Positions 37,130 to 46,216 of a DNA stretch of 64,000 nt are shown piece by piece. The translations under genes and the position numbers were made by a program. The notes below the pieces were generated by a model that saw only the letters and a program-made list of their open reading frames with translations, had not been told where the DNA came from and searched no databases. Every line of letters begins with the position of its first letter. The stretch's first letter is position 1. This DNA is from Algoriphagus sp. NG3 (GTDB lineage Bacteria > Bacteroidota > Bacteroidia > Cytophagales > Cyclobacteriaceae): the NCBI RefSeq assembly GCF_034119865.1, contig NZ_CP139421.1, forward strand, positions 4,256,501-4,320,500. Reading direction: 5' to 3'.

Positions 37130-38668
37130 ATGGACAATACCCAAGTAGAAAACATATCACTCGCCTACCTCCAGCCATCGGACTACAAGGCGCTAAAGGC
37201 CGCCATGATAGAAGCCTATCGCTCCATGCCAGGCTCCCATTGGGAAGAGAGCCAGATCGAAACATTGATCAATAAATTCCCGTCAGGCCAGGTGGTCATC
37301 AAAATAAACGACCAACTTGCAGGCTGTGCGCTCTCAATTATTGTTAATGATGCGGAATTGGAGGGGGAGCATACTTATAGAGACATTACAACAAACTTCA
37401 CTTTTGACAACCACAACAATGCCGGTGACATGCTTTACGGCATTGATGTTTTCATCAAACCAGAATTCCGGGGGCTGAGATTAGGTAGAAGATTGTATGA
37501 TTATCGGAAAGAACTCTGTGAAAAACTTAATCTGAAAGGTATTGTCTTTGGTGGCAGAATCCCCAATTACCACAAATATGCAGATCAGATGGGGCCAAAG
37601 GAATATTTGGAAAAGGTGAAAATGAAGGAGATTCATGATCCTGTTTTGAATTTCCAGCTGGCAAATGACTTTCATCCTGCACGGATCATGAAAAACTATC
37701 TGGAAGGCGATACCGCGTCCAGTGAGTTTGCTGTTCTACTGGAATGGAATAATATTTTCTATGAAAAACCGACCAAAAAAGCGTCCAGCAATAAGACCAT
37801 CGTACGGCTAGGTTTGATTCAATGGCAAATGCGGCTTTATGACAACCTGGATGAGTTGATGCAGCAGGCTGAGTATTTTATTGATGCTGTTTCTGGCTAC
37901 CGTTCAGATTTCGCATTGTTTCCTGAGCTTTTTAACGCACCCTTGATGGCCGAATTCAACCATCTGAGTGAAGCTCAGGCCGTGAGGGGACTGGCCAAAT
38001 ATACTGACGAGATCGTTAAGCGCTTTGCGCAGCTTTCCGTTTCTTACAATATCAATATCATTACCGGCTCCATGCCGAAAATCAAAAATGACAAGCTCTA
38101 CAATGTGGGCTATCTCTGCAAGCGTGATGGTTCGATTGAGACCTATGAAAAGCTCCATATTACTCCATTAGAAGCCAAAGTATGGGGAATGCAGGGCGGA
38201 AGTATGCTGAAAGCTTTTGACACTGACTGCGGTAAAATCGGAATTCTGATATGCTATGACGCTGAGTTTCCTGAATTGAGCAGACTGCTAGCAGAAGAAG
38301 GAATGGACATACTTTTTATCCCCTTTCTCACAGACACACAAAATGGGTATTCCCGTGTCCGCAATTGCGCAATGGCCAGGGCAATAGAAAACGAATGCTA
38401 TGTCGCTATGGCTGGAAGCGTGGGCAATCTCCCTAAAGTACATAATATGGATATGCAATACGCCCAATCCATGGTAATTACACCCTGTGACTTTCCATTT
38501 CCTAGCAATGGGATCAAAGCAGAAGCCACACCTAATAGCGAGATGACTTTAATCGCAGATGTGGATCTCTCCTTGTTACGAGAATTAAATGAATTCGGCA
38601 GTGTCAGAAATCTAAAGGATAGAAGAAAAGACCTGTTTGAACTTAGGCTAAAAAATATTCCAAAATAA
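37130..38668 (+). CDS. GNAT acetyltransferase fused to carbon-nitrogen hydrolase
   Basis: A 512-residue two-domain protein. Residues about 10-205 are a GNAT acetyltransferase, with the acetyl-CoA-binding motif near 113-125 (FRGLRLGRRLYDYRKEL) and GIVFGGRIPNY. Residues about 225-512 are a nitrilase-superfamily amidohydrolase with the triad Glu266 (ALFPELFN), Lys341 (YEKLHITP) and Cys375 (ILICYDAEFPE). The fusion is known as a bifunctional GNAT/carbon-nitrogen hydrolase family, but its substrate is not established to my knowledge. No frameshift separates the domains. It is convergent with the DUF2520 gene and has no evident partner. Confidence 0.92.
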   Translation: MDNTQVENISLAYLQPSDYKALKAAMIEAYRSMPGSHWEESQIETLINKFPSGQVVIKINDQLAGCALSIIVNDAELEGEHTYRDITTNFTFDNHNNAGDMLYGIDVFIKPEFRGLRLGRRLYDYRKELCEKLNLKGIVFGGRIPNYHKYADQMGPKEYLEKVKMKEIHDPVLNFQLANDFHPARIMKNYLEGDTASSEFAVLLEWNNIFYEKPTKKASSNKTIVRLGLIQWQMRLYDNLDELMQQAEYFIDAVSGYRSDFALFPELFNAPLMAEFNHLSEAQAVRGLAKYTDEIVKRFAQLSVSYNINIITGSMPKIKNDKLYNVGYLCKRDGSIETYEKLHITPLEAKVWGMQGGSMLKAFDTDCGKIGILICYDAEFPELSRLLAEEGMDILFIPFLTDTQNGYSRVRNCAMARAIENECYVAMAGSVGNLPKVHNMDMQYAQSMVITPCDFPFPSNGIKAEATPNSEMTLIADVDLSLLRELNEFGSVRNLKDRRKDLFELRLKNIPK

Positions 38669-38753
38669 TCACTAAAAGATGCGTTTTACTGCACCAAAAA
38701 AGATCTAAAGCAAATAAACCAGATGATCAGAGCACTCTATTTGCCTATATGGA

Positions 38754-39527
38754 TCAGCTATCAATAATATCCTGGGAGATAAGCCGATAGATTTCTGCTA
38801 TACCCTCATTGTAACTTAAAAAGCGGTGATGGTCTTCAAGGGTCTCGTAGTCCTCACGTATAGCCGGCCCTGTTTGTGCTGCCTTGGCTCCTAACTGTAG
38901 GCTCTTTGAAATGGTCTCTATGATCAAGGGTTTGAGCATTTCAAAGTCCAATCCCTGTCGATGCATGATCTCCTCGGCGATCCTGATCATATGATTGGAA
39001 AAGTTGCTTGAAAAGACTGCGGCAATGTGCATGGCTTTTCTATCTTTTGACCTGACCGTATAAGTCAAAGGAGAAAGGCTTTTGGCAAGCTTTTTCAGCT
39101 TTTGTAAAGTCTCCTCGTCATCCGATTCAAGCAGGAAAGGCACTTCATCAAATTCGATTTTTCTGCCTTTGGTAAATGTCTGCAAGGGATAAAATATCCC
39201 GGTGTATGTTGCCGAACTATAGTTCAACATATCCAATCCCACAGATCCAGAAGTATGGACCAAGATGGAATCCTCTGGCAGGATAATCTCATCAGCAACT
39301 TCAAGAATAGCAGCGTCTTTTACCGCAAGGATAAAGATCTCCGCTTCACTGGCCGAAAAATCAAGGTCATCTTTTGGCTCGCCGGCATATACCCGGTCGG
39401 TAATCGCCTCTGCACTTTGGAGAGAGCGGGCATATATCTCGGTAATTACATGTCCGGCATCCTCTAAAGCCGGTGCCAGATGCCATGCGACATTACCGGC
39501 ACCTATAATTGCTATATTAAACTTCAT
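38754..39527 (-). CDS. Rossmann-like DUF2520 protein
   Basis: A 257-residue protein with an N-terminal Rossmann NAD(P)-binding domain (GAGNVAWHLAPAL, residues 9-21; F420-dependent-oxidoreductase-like) and a C-terminal helical DUF2520 domain (about 125-250, AMHIAAVFSSNFSNHM, AAQTGPAIREDYETLEDH). The architecture resembles pyrroline-5-carboxylate reductase-like and ketopantoate-reductase-like enzymes, but the reaction is unknown. Full length. The gene lies downstream of the lpdA terminator in a separate unit. Confidence 0.85.
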   Translation of the reverse strand: MKFNIAIIGAGNVAWHLAPALEDAGHVITEIYARSLQSAEAITDRVYAGEPKDDLDFSASEAEIFILAVKDAAILEVADEIILPEDSILVHTSGSVGLDMLNYSSATYTGIFYPLQTFTKGRKIEFDEVPFLLESDDEETLQKLKKLAKSLSPLTYTVRSKDRKAMHIAAVFSSNFSNHMIRIAEEIMHRQGLDFEMLKPLIIETISKSLQLGAKAAQTGPAIREDYETLEDHHRFLSYNEGIAEIYRLISQDIIDS

Positions 39528-39563
39528 AATGGAATTAACTCAATTTTCCTGAAAAAGAAAAAA

Positions 39564-39585
39564 CCATCCGAATCTCTCCGGATGG
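39564..39585 (-). terminator. lpdA terminator
   Basis: CCATCCG / CGGATGG, 7-bp stem with an 8-base loop, followed on the minus strand by TTTTTTCTTTTT, 26 bases after the lpdA stop. Confidence 0.85.
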
Positions 39586-39611
39586 TAATAAATAGCAAGG
39601 TTAATTCAATA

Positions 39612-41009
39612 CTATATGTGCAAAGCTCTATTATCAGTAGCTGCCAAACAAGCCTCCTTGAACGCTTCTGTATAAGTAGGGTGCGCATGGGACATTCTGG
39701 AAATATCCTCTGCAGAGGCTCTATATTCCATTGCCACCACAGCTTCGGCAATCATATCAGCAGTTCTGGGGCCGATCATATGTACGCCTAGGATTTCGTC
39801 TGTTTCGGCATCTGCCAATACCTTCACCAGCCCATCTGTATCCATAGAGGCTCTTGCCCTTCCAGAGGCCATAAATGGGAATTTCCCAGTCTTATACTTG
39901 ACACCTTTTTCCTTCAATTGCTCCTCAGTATAACCAACAGCAGCAACTTCAGGCCACGTGTAAACCACACCTGGAATTAGATTATAATTGATATGTGGCT
40001 TTTGTCCCAAAATAGTCTCTGCTACAAATACTCCTTCCTCCTCAGCCTTATGGGCTAGCATGGCGCCTTTTACCACATCCCCGATTGCATAGATATTAGG
40101 AACATTGGTCTGTAGATGCTCATTGACCTCAATCTGCCCTCTTTCAGTGATTTTCACTCCTGCCGCTTCAGCATTCAAACCATCTGTATAAGGTCTTCTT
40201 CCTATGGATACCAATACATAATCACCTTTTACTTCTACGGTCTCACCTTTAGAATCCTCCGCTTTTACTGTCACCTCTTTACCTTTCTTCTCAACCGCAG
40301 TAACCTTATGCTTCAAATAAAACTCGAAACCAATCTTCTTCAATGATTTTTGAAGTTCTTTGCCCATGGTACGATCCATCGTAGGAATCAAAGAATCCAT
40401 GAATTCAATTACAGAAACTTTTGCTCCCAATCTGGCATAGACTGAACCAAGCTCCAACCCTATCACTCCACCCCCAATAACTACAAGGTGCTTTGGAATT
40501 TCTTTCAAATTCAAAGCCTCAGTCGAGGTAATTACCCGGTCTTTATCCAACGTGATAAATGGCAAGGATGAAGGTTTTGAGCCAGTAGCAATGATGATGT
40601 TTTTACCTTGGATATCCGATGAAGAACCATCATCCTTAGTCACTTTCACTGTAGTAGTATCCACAAAAGACCCCAATCCTTGATGAACCTCGATTTTGTT
40701 CTTTTTCATCAAATACTGGATGCCATCCGTGTTTTGCTTTACCACGTCGTTTTTGCGGGTGATCATCTGCTTAAGATCTACTTTCAGGTTACTCAGCTTG
40801 ATCCCATGAGTTTCAAAAGTATGGGCAGCATTATGAAAGTGCTCAGAGGAATCCAAAAGTGCCTTAGATGGAATACAACCAACATTCAGGCAAGTACCCC
40901 CAAGCGTAGGGTATTTTTCAACAAGGGCGGTTTTCAGTCCAAGCTGCGCACAGCGAATCGCTGCTACATACCCACCAGGACCCGAACCTATTACTATTAC
41001 GTCGTACAT
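39612..41009 (-). CDS. lpdA: Dihydrolipoyl dehydrogenase (E3)
   Basis: E3 reoxidises dihydrolipoyl groups of 2-oxoacid dehydrogenase complexes with FAD and NAD+. From ATG 41009 (MYDVIVIGSGPGGYVAA) the protein has 465 residues; an ATG 11 codons upstream would fall inside the repeat arm and is unlikely. Features: FAD motif GSGPGG (8-13), redox pair Cys40/Cys45 in GGTCLNVGCIPSK, NAD motif VVIGGGVIGLELG, GDVVKGAMLAH, and the His-Glu dyad in HAHPTYTEAFKEA. It is downstream of sucB, but a four-helix-bundle gene with inverted repeats sits between them, which may uncouple its expression. Confidence 0.97.
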   Translation of the reverse strand: MYDVIVIGSGPGGYVAAIRCAQLGLKTALVEKYPTLGGTCLNVGCIPSKALLDSSEHFHNAAHTFETHGIKLSNLKVDLKQMITRKNDVVKQNTDGIQYLMKKNKIEVHQGLGSFVDTTTVKVTKDDGSSSDIQGKNIIIATGSKPSSLPFITLDKDRVITSTEALNLKEIPKHLVVIGGGVIGLELGSVYARLGAKVSVIEFMDSLIPTMDRTMGKELQKSLKKIGFEFYLKHKVTAVEKKGKEVTVKAEDSKGETVEVKGDYVLVSIGRRPYTDGLNAEAAGVKITERGQIEVNEHLQTNVPNIYAIGDVVKGAMLAHKAEEEGVFVAETILGQKPHINYNLIPGVVYTWPEVAAVGYTEEQLKEKGVKYKTGKFPFMASGRARASMDTDGLVKVLADAETDEILGVHMIGPRTADMIAEAVVAMEYRASAEDISRMSHAHPTYTEAFKEACLAATDNRALHI

Positions 41010-41018
41010 TTTTTTGTC

Positions 41019-41516
41019 TTTGTACCAGGTACTAAGTACCATGTACCAAGTATCCGGAAGTTAAACATTTAGACTCTTTTTCAACTTGGCAATCATATTT
41101 TGGATGTACTCAAGCTGCATTTCTATTTTTTGATAGTCATCCTTTGAAATAAAATTTAGCCGATTCGAAATAATCAACTGCGTATCCAGCTCAAATGATG
41201 ATCCTTGGGCAATTCCCAAGAAATTATTGAATTCTTTGCTTGTGTTTCTTCCTGCTCCTTCAGCTATATTAGATGGAATCGAAATCACACTTCTGTTTAT
41301 CTGGCTTACTAAGCCGTACCGCTCTTCTTTTGGTAGTTTTTCTGTGATTTGATAAACTTCAACAGCTAAATCGATGGCCTTTTGCCAAACGAGTAATTCT
41401 TTGTAACGATTCATAGTAAAGTGTTTTAGGTTAAAAACAAACTATTAATCTAACCTAAAATCACCTGATTACCAATGGAAAACACTTTGTACTTGGTACT
41501 TAATACTTCGTACAAA
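41019..41516. repeat. Inverted-repeat-framed cassette carrying a four-helix-bundle gene
   Basis: The left arm begins at 41019 (TTTGTACCAGGTACTAAGTA and on to 41052). The right arm ends at 41516 and on the minus strand reads TTTGTACGAAGTATTAAGTA then CC. Over the first 22 bases the arms match at about 19 positions; the left arm has an extra 7 bases (ATGTACC) before a shared AAGTA. Each arm is itself rich in GTAC-type palindromes. They frame 498 bp whose only gene is the IVP-like protein, wedged between sucB and lpdA. Confidence 0.7.
41061..41414 (-). CDS. Four-helix-bundle protein (23S rRNA intervening-sequence protein type)
   Basis: A 117-residue all-helical protein of the S23/IVP family. 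The hallmark is the segment after helix 1, QINRSVISIPSNIAEGAGR (residues 38-56), preceded by LLVWQKAIDLAVEVYQIT and followed by FLGIAQGSSFELDTQLI. Family members were first seen in 23S rRNA intervening sequences, and the diversity-generating retroelement accessory protein Avd is a relative. The function of stand-alone copies is unknown. Here it interrupts the sucB-lpdA gene order on the same strand and lies inside a pair of inverted repeats, which suggests a transferred cassette. No reverse transcriptase is present. Confidence 0.88.
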   Translation of the reverse strand: MNRYKELLVWQKAIDLAVEVYQITEKLPKEERYGLVSQINRSVISIPSNIAEGAGRNTSKEFNNFLGIAQGSSFELDTQLIISNRLNFISKDDYQKIEMQLEYIQNMIAKLKKSLNV

Positions 41517-41519
41517 ACA

Positions 41520-43055
41520 TTAAACACCAAACAACAATCTTGTCGGATCTTCGAGCAATTCTTTCACTCGAACCAAGAAGCTCACCGATTCGCGGCCATC
41601 TATGATTCTGTGATCATAAGAAAGAGCCACATACATCATAGGCAAGATCACCACTTCCCCGTTCACGGCCATAGGGCGTTGTACGATGTTGTGCATACCT
41701 AGAATTGCAGATTGAGGAGCATTGATGATCGGGGTGGACATCATAGACCCGAAGATTCCTCCATTGGTCAAGGTAAAGGTACCACCTGTCATTTCCTCAA
41801 TAGAAAGCTTGTTGTCTCTGGCTTTTCCGGCCAATCTCACCACTTCCTTTTCTATCTGGTCAAAGCTCATTGCTTCTGCGTTCCTGATTACCGGGACCAC
41901 CAAGCCTTTTGGAGCGGAGACGGCAATGGAAATATCACAGTAGTCATTATATACTATTTCATTACCATCGATTTTCGCATTCACCGCTGGCCATTCTTGT
42001 AGAGCCACGCATACTGCTTTGGTGAAGAAGGACATGAACCCGAGTCCTACGCCATGCTTTTCTTTAAACTGTTCCTTGAACTTGGATCTCAAATCCATGA
42101 TCGGCTTCATGTTCACCTCGTTGAAGGTAGTCAGCATTGCTGTCTCATTCTTCACAGAAACCAACCGCCTGGCAACAGTTTTTCTTAACGATGACATTTT
42201 CTCTCGGCGCTCATCCCTAGAACCTGGCACAGGTGCAGGAGCCGAAGCTGGAGCAGCTTCCTTGGCTGCAGGTTTGGCAGGGGCAGGGGCGGCTTTCTGG
42301 GCATTTTGTGCATCTTCTTTGGTAATTCTGCCATCCTTACCACTTCCTTGCACTGACTCAGGAGAAACTCCCTTTTCAGCCAAGATTTTGGAAGCTGCCG
42401 GGGAAGCATGGCCAGTGGCATAGTTAGTATTCCCAGAAGCAGATGATGTTTCTGCTGCAGAAGATTGCTCAGAAGCAGGTTGCGATGCAGGCTCACCTTC
42501 AGTGACCTCTATTTTGCATATCATACCACCAATCTCCAAGACATCACCTTCCTGAGCTACATGACGGAGAATTCCTGATGCCTCTGCAGGCAATTCAAAA
42601 GTTGCTTTATCCGAATCTACCTCAGCGATGATCTCATCAAGCTTCACATAGTCTCCGTCCGCTTTAATCCAGTTTGCCAAGGTCACCTCAGTGATGGATT
42701 CCCCCACAGTGGGAACTACCATTTCCTTAACTTCCCCGGTAGCTTTAGAACCTGATGATTTCTCTTCAGTTTTTGCTTGTGGTTCCGCTGCTTTGGTAGG
42801 CTCAGATTTGCCTGGAGTACCAGCCTCATCGATTTCACAGATCACAGCACCGATTTCCAGCACATCGCCTTCCTGCGCTTTGATTTTCAATACTCCGGCA
42901 GCTTCGGCCGGAAGCTCAAAAGTAGCTTTGTCAGACTCCAGCTCACAAAGGACTTCGTCCATCTGAACCTCATCTCCGTCTTTTTTAAACCATTGGCCGA
43001 TGGTAACTTCCGTAATGGACTCTCCTACAGCCGGAACTTTAATTTCTTTGCTCAT
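41520..43055 (-). CDS. sucB: 2-oxoglutarate dehydrogenase E2 (dihydrolipoyl succinyltransferase), two lipoyl domains
   Basis: E2 core of the 2-oxoglutarate dehydrogenase complex, passing succinyl groups to CoA. The 511-residue protein has two lipoyl domains with lipoylated Lys43 and Lys150 (both in [12 protein letters not shown] contexts), Ala/Pro/Glu-rich linkers, a peripheral E1/E3-binding domain (about 210-252, [13 protein letters not shown]) and a catalytic domain ending with [11 protein letters not shown] (His481, Asp485). Typical proteobacterial SucB has one lipoyl domain and about 400 residues. Directly upstream is sucA, so the complex assignment is secure. The stop lies 4 bp from the cassette's right repeat arm. 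Confidence 0.96.
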   Translation of the reverse strand: MSKEIKVPAVGESITEVTIGQWFKKDGDEVQMDEVLCELESDKATFELPAEAAGVLKIKAQEGDVLEIGAVICEIDEAGTPGKSEPTKAAEPQAKTEEKSSGSKATGEVKEMVVPTVGESITEVTLANWIKADGDYVKLDEIIAEVDSDKATFELPAEASGILRHVAQEGDVLEIGGMICKIEVTEGEPASQPASEQSSAAETSSASGNTNYATGHASPAASKILAEKGVSPESVQGSGKDGRITKEDAQNAQKAAPAPAKPAAKEAAPASAPAPVPGSRDERREKMSSLRKTVARRLVSVKNETAMLTTFNEVNMKPIMDLRSKFKEQFKEKHGVGLGFMSFFTKAVCVALQEWPAVNAKIDGNEIVYNDYCDISIAVSAPKGLVVPVIRNAEAMSFDQIEKEVVRLAGKARDNKLSIEEMTGGTFTLTNGGIFGSMMSTPIINAPQSAILGMHNIVQRPMAVNGEVVILPMMYVALSYDHRIIDGRESVSFLVRVKELLEDPTRLLFGV

Positions 43056-43144
43056 AAGTTTTCTTTTTTTTCTCTTTTATGGTCAAAAAGAGAGGAACAA
43101 AATGATACGATTATTTTGGAGTTCTTTATCAAAAAGAGCTGTGA

Positions 43145-45937
43145 TTAATTCAATTTCAACGCTTGGGCAATAATGTTTTTCTGCTCTTCCACATGGACTT
43201 TATTGTATCCTGTAGCCGGAGAAGCACTTGCTTTTCTTGCAATTACGTCCATTGGGATTTCTTTATAAAGCAATCTCAACAAATAATTCCAGTACCCCAT
43301 ATTGGATGGTTCTTCCTGAACCCATACAACTTCTGCTTCCGGATATCCAGCCAATACTTCCAGCATCTGCTTTTTAGGAAGAGGATGAAGTTGTTCTAGT
43401 CTGACGATGGCTACGTTCTTGATTTTTTCTTTTTCCCTGGCTTCTTCCAAATCATAATACACCTTGCCAGAACAAAGGACCACCCTTTTCACATCCTTAG
43501 CTGCTACAGTGGTATCAGGAATCACTTCGCGGAATTTACCAGAGGTGAATTCAGACAATGGAGATACTACTTTAGGGTGTCTCAAAAGAGACTTCGGTGA
43601 CATCACTATACACGGCTTTCTGAATTCCCATGCAAGCTGCCTTCTGAGTAGGTGGAAGAAATTAGACGGCTCAGTCACATTAGCGACAATTGTGTTGTAT
43701 TCTGCAGCCAGCTGAAGGAAACGTTCTGGGCGGGCATTGGAATGCTCAGGCCCCTGTCCCTCGTAGCCATGCGGAAGCAACATCACCAATCCGTTCATCT
43801 TCTGCCACTTTGATTCACCCGAAGTGATAAACTGGTCAATCATCGTCTGGGCACCATTGGCAAAATCACCAAACTGTGCTTCCCAGATCGTCAATGAATT
43901 TGGGTTGGCCATCGCATAGCCATATTCAAAACCCAATACAGCGTATTCGGAAAGAAGTGAGTTGTAAATGTAGAACTCACCTTTTCTGTCCTTCATTTCC
44001 TTTAGGGAATTGTAGGCTTTATTCGTGTTGGCATCATGCAGCACCGCATGACGGTGAGAGAAGGTACCACGCTGCACATCCTGCCCCGTCAATCGTACAG
44101 TTTTACCTGCCAATATCAAAGAACCATAAGCAAGTAATTCAGCTGCCGCCCAATTCAGGGTTTTGGACTGGAAAAACATATCCTTCCGCTGCTTAAGCTG
44201 TGCCTCGATTTGCTTCAAGGGTTTAAATCCTTTAGGGATTACGGTAAGGGCTTCTGCTACCTTTTCGATCACATCCTCGGCAATGCCTGTCTCGGGAGAA
44301 TAGTCAAAATCCTCAGGTTTGGATCTTCTTAATGTACTCCATGCAGCTTCAAAGCGGGTTGCCTGATAAGGCAGAGGTTTTTCCTTTACCAAATTCAAAC
44401 GATCCTGAAGCAATTGTCTGAATTCTTCATCCATCTGAGAAGCCAATTTGGCCTCTACATCCCCACGCTCAGTCAATCGCTTCACGTAGATTTCTCTTGG
44501 ATTTGGATGCTTGGATATAATATTATATAGTTCAGGCTGGGTGAATTTTGGCTCATCAGATTCATTGTGCCCATGACGTCTATAGCACACCATATCCACA
44601 AAAATATCCCTGCTGAATTTTTGCCTGAATTCTGCTGCAAGTTTGGCTGCAAACACTACTGATTCAGCATTATCCCCATTCACGTGGATGACTGGAGCAT
44701 CGATGATTTTGGCAACATCCGTACAGTAAATCGAAGATCTTGCATCATCAAAATCCGTCGTAAAACCAACCTGGTTATTAATTACAAAGTGTATGGTTCC
44801 TCCGGTATTGTAGCCTTTCAGGTCAGCCATCTGAGTCACTTCATATACTATGCCCTGGCCTGCCACTGCGGCATCACCATGGATCAAAATCGGAAGTGCT
44901 TTAGTCTTATCCCCTTTATATTCGGAATCAATTTTAGCTCTCAAGAAGCCTTCAACCACTGGATCCACCGCCTCAAGGTGTGAGGGGTTTGGCGCAAGTT
45001 TCAGGTGTACTTTATTATTGTCGGGGGTCACGATATCACTGGAATAACCCATATGATACTTCACATCGCCATCTCCCATAGTCAAATCTGGCTTGGCAGT
45101 ACCTTCGAATTCAGAGAAAATCTGCTCGTAGGTTTTGCCCATAATATTAGCCAGGACATTTAGACGGCCCCGGTGAGCCATCCCTATCATTACTTCTTTC
45201 ACGCCAAGTTGGGAAGAAGTGTTGATCAACGCATCCAAAAACGGAATAGTGCTTTCTCCACCTTCCAATGAGAAACGTTTCTGCCCTAGGTATTTTGTAT
45301 GTAAAAAGTTTTCGAATACCACCGCCTGGTTCAGCTTGGACAGGATTCTCTTCTTATCCTCATGGGTAGGATTAAATGCCAAGGCTTCTTTTTCGACTTT
45401 CGTCTTGAACCAATCCAGCATTTCCGGATCACGTATATAGAGGTATTCAAAACCCACCGAACCTTCATAAATGGATTTTAATGAATCCAAGATTTTAGAA
45501 AGTTTTGCGGCGCCGATTCCAATTTCATTTCCAGCCTGAAACTCCGTATTCATATCCTCCTGTCCCAATCCGAAATCCTGGGGATCGATCAGCGCTTTTC
45601 GGTCACGGCGTTCTCTTACCGGATTAGTCTTGGATCTAAGGTGGGCTCTTGAGCGATATGCATGGATCAGCGCCCTTACTTTGATTTCTTTTGGCAACTG
45701 CTCCATGTCCATGATAGTACCTGGGGTGGCCAATGCCCCGTTCTTTGCCGGAGCGGCCGCTTTTCCATTGGTAGCTGCTCCGTTTACTTCCTCACCATAG
45801 TTGGTCAGTGCAAAGTCAAAGCCATCGAAAAACTCTTTCCAACTGGGGTCGATTGATTCTGGGTCACTCTTGTATGTAGAGTATAGCTCATCGATATAGG
45901 ATACGTGAGCGTTAGCGATATAAGAAAACTTATCCAT
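43145..45937 (-). CDS. sucA: 2-oxoglutarate dehydrogenase E1
   Basis: Thiamine-diphosphate E1 component that decarboxylates 2-oxoglutarate in the TCA cycle. The 930-residue protein has the N-terminal E1o segment (FSYIANAHVSYIDELYSTYK, DPSWKEFFDGF), ThDP motif region HGDAAVAGQGIVYE with NNQVGFTTD, VDMVCYRRHGHNESDEP, and a transketolase-like C-terminal half (LLPHGYEGQGPEHSNARPE, WVQEEPSNMGYWNYL). Length is the E1o norm. It is first in sucA-sucB and separated from sucB by 89 bp. A TAGCTTTG box lies 23 bases upstream. Confidence 0.97.
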   Translation of the reverse strand: MDKFSYIANAHVSYIDELYSTYKSDPESIDPSWKEFFDGFDFALTNYGEEVNGAATNGKAAAPAKNGALATPGTIMDMEQLPKEIKVRALIHAYRSRAHLRSKTNPVRERRDRKALIDPQDFGLGQEDMNTEFQAGNEIGIGAAKLSKILDSLKSIYEGSVGFEYLYIRDPEMLDWFKTKVEKEALAFNPTHEDKKRILSKLNQAVVFENFLHTKYLGQKRFSLEGGESTIPFLDALINTSSQLGVKEVMIGMAHRGRLNVLANIMGKTYEQIFSEFEGTAKPDLTMGDGDVKYHMGYSSDIVTPDNNKVHLKLAPNPSHLEAVDPVVEGFLRAKIDSEYKGDKTKALPILIHGDAAVAGQGIVYEVTQMADLKGYNTGGTIHFVINNQVGFTTDFDDARSSIYCTDVAKIIDAPVIHVNGDNAESVVFAAKLAAEFRQKFSRDIFVDMVCYRRHGHNESDEPKFTQPELYNIISKHPNPREIYVKRLTERGDVEAKLASQMDEEFRQLLQDRLNLVKEKPLPYQATRFEAAWSTLRRSKPEDFDYSPETGIAEDVIEKVAEALTVIPKGFKPLKQIEAQLKQRKDMFFQSKTLNWAAAELLAYGSLILAGKTVRLTGQDVQRGTFSHRHAVLHDANTNKAYNSLKEMKDRKGEFYIYNSLLSEYAVLGFEYGYAMANPNSLTIWEAQFGDFANGAQTMIDQFITSGESKWQKMNGLVMLLPHGYEGQGPEHSNARPERFLQLAAEYNTIVANVTEPSNFFHLLRRQLAWEFRKPCIVMSPKSLLRHPKVVSPLSEFTSGKFREVIPDTTVAAKDVKRVVLCSGKVYYDLEEAREKEKIKNVAIVRLEQLHPLPKKQMLEVLAGYPEAEVVWVQEEPSNMGYWNYLLRLLYKEIPMDVIARKASASPATGYNKVHVEEQKNIIAQALKLN

Positions 45938-45959
45938 AAATGATTCTTAAAGAAGAATC

Positions 45960-45967
45960 CAAAGCTA
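45960..45967 (-). promoter_or_regulatory. Putative -7 box for sucA
   Basis: Minus strand TAGCTTTG matches TAnnTTTG 23 bases before the sucA ATG. TTG triplets lie 11 and 14 bases further upstream, closer than the usual 17-23. The gap from here to 46162 holds no ORF, hairpin or repeat I can identify. Confidence 0.35.
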
Positions 45968-46162
45968 AGCTCTTAAATCAACAATAAAAAATTGCTTATT
46001 TGCCTTAGCGAATAATACATTCGAACAATTTAAAAATCCTGTTATTTCTAATGTTCCATTACAATAAAACAACAGAACAATAGTTAATCGGAACATTCCT
46101 TAAGCTATAACTATATAGAAAAGAAAACTTCTTTAACTCAGCAGTAGCTATACCACTTGCAT

Positions 46163-46192
46163 AAAAAAAAGCAGCGCCGAAGAAGCGCTGCT
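46163..46192 (-). terminator. Terminator of the susC-susD unit
   Basis: AGCAGCGC / GCGCTGCT, 8-bp GC-rich stem, 7-base loop, followed on the minus strand by eight Ts, 25 bases after the susD stop. Confidence 0.92.
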
Positions 46193-46216
46193 CTGTAAAC
46201 CTATGCTTACTTGAAT

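Noticed and set aside
41061..41414. Diversity-generating retroelement accessory gene (avd)
   Set aside because: The protein is in the same fold family, but no reverse transcriptase, template repeat or variable gene is present.
42185..42496. Leu/Pro-rich minus-strand ORF inside sucB
   Set aside because: An alternative frame of the Ala/Pro linker region of sucB; composition follows from that linker.
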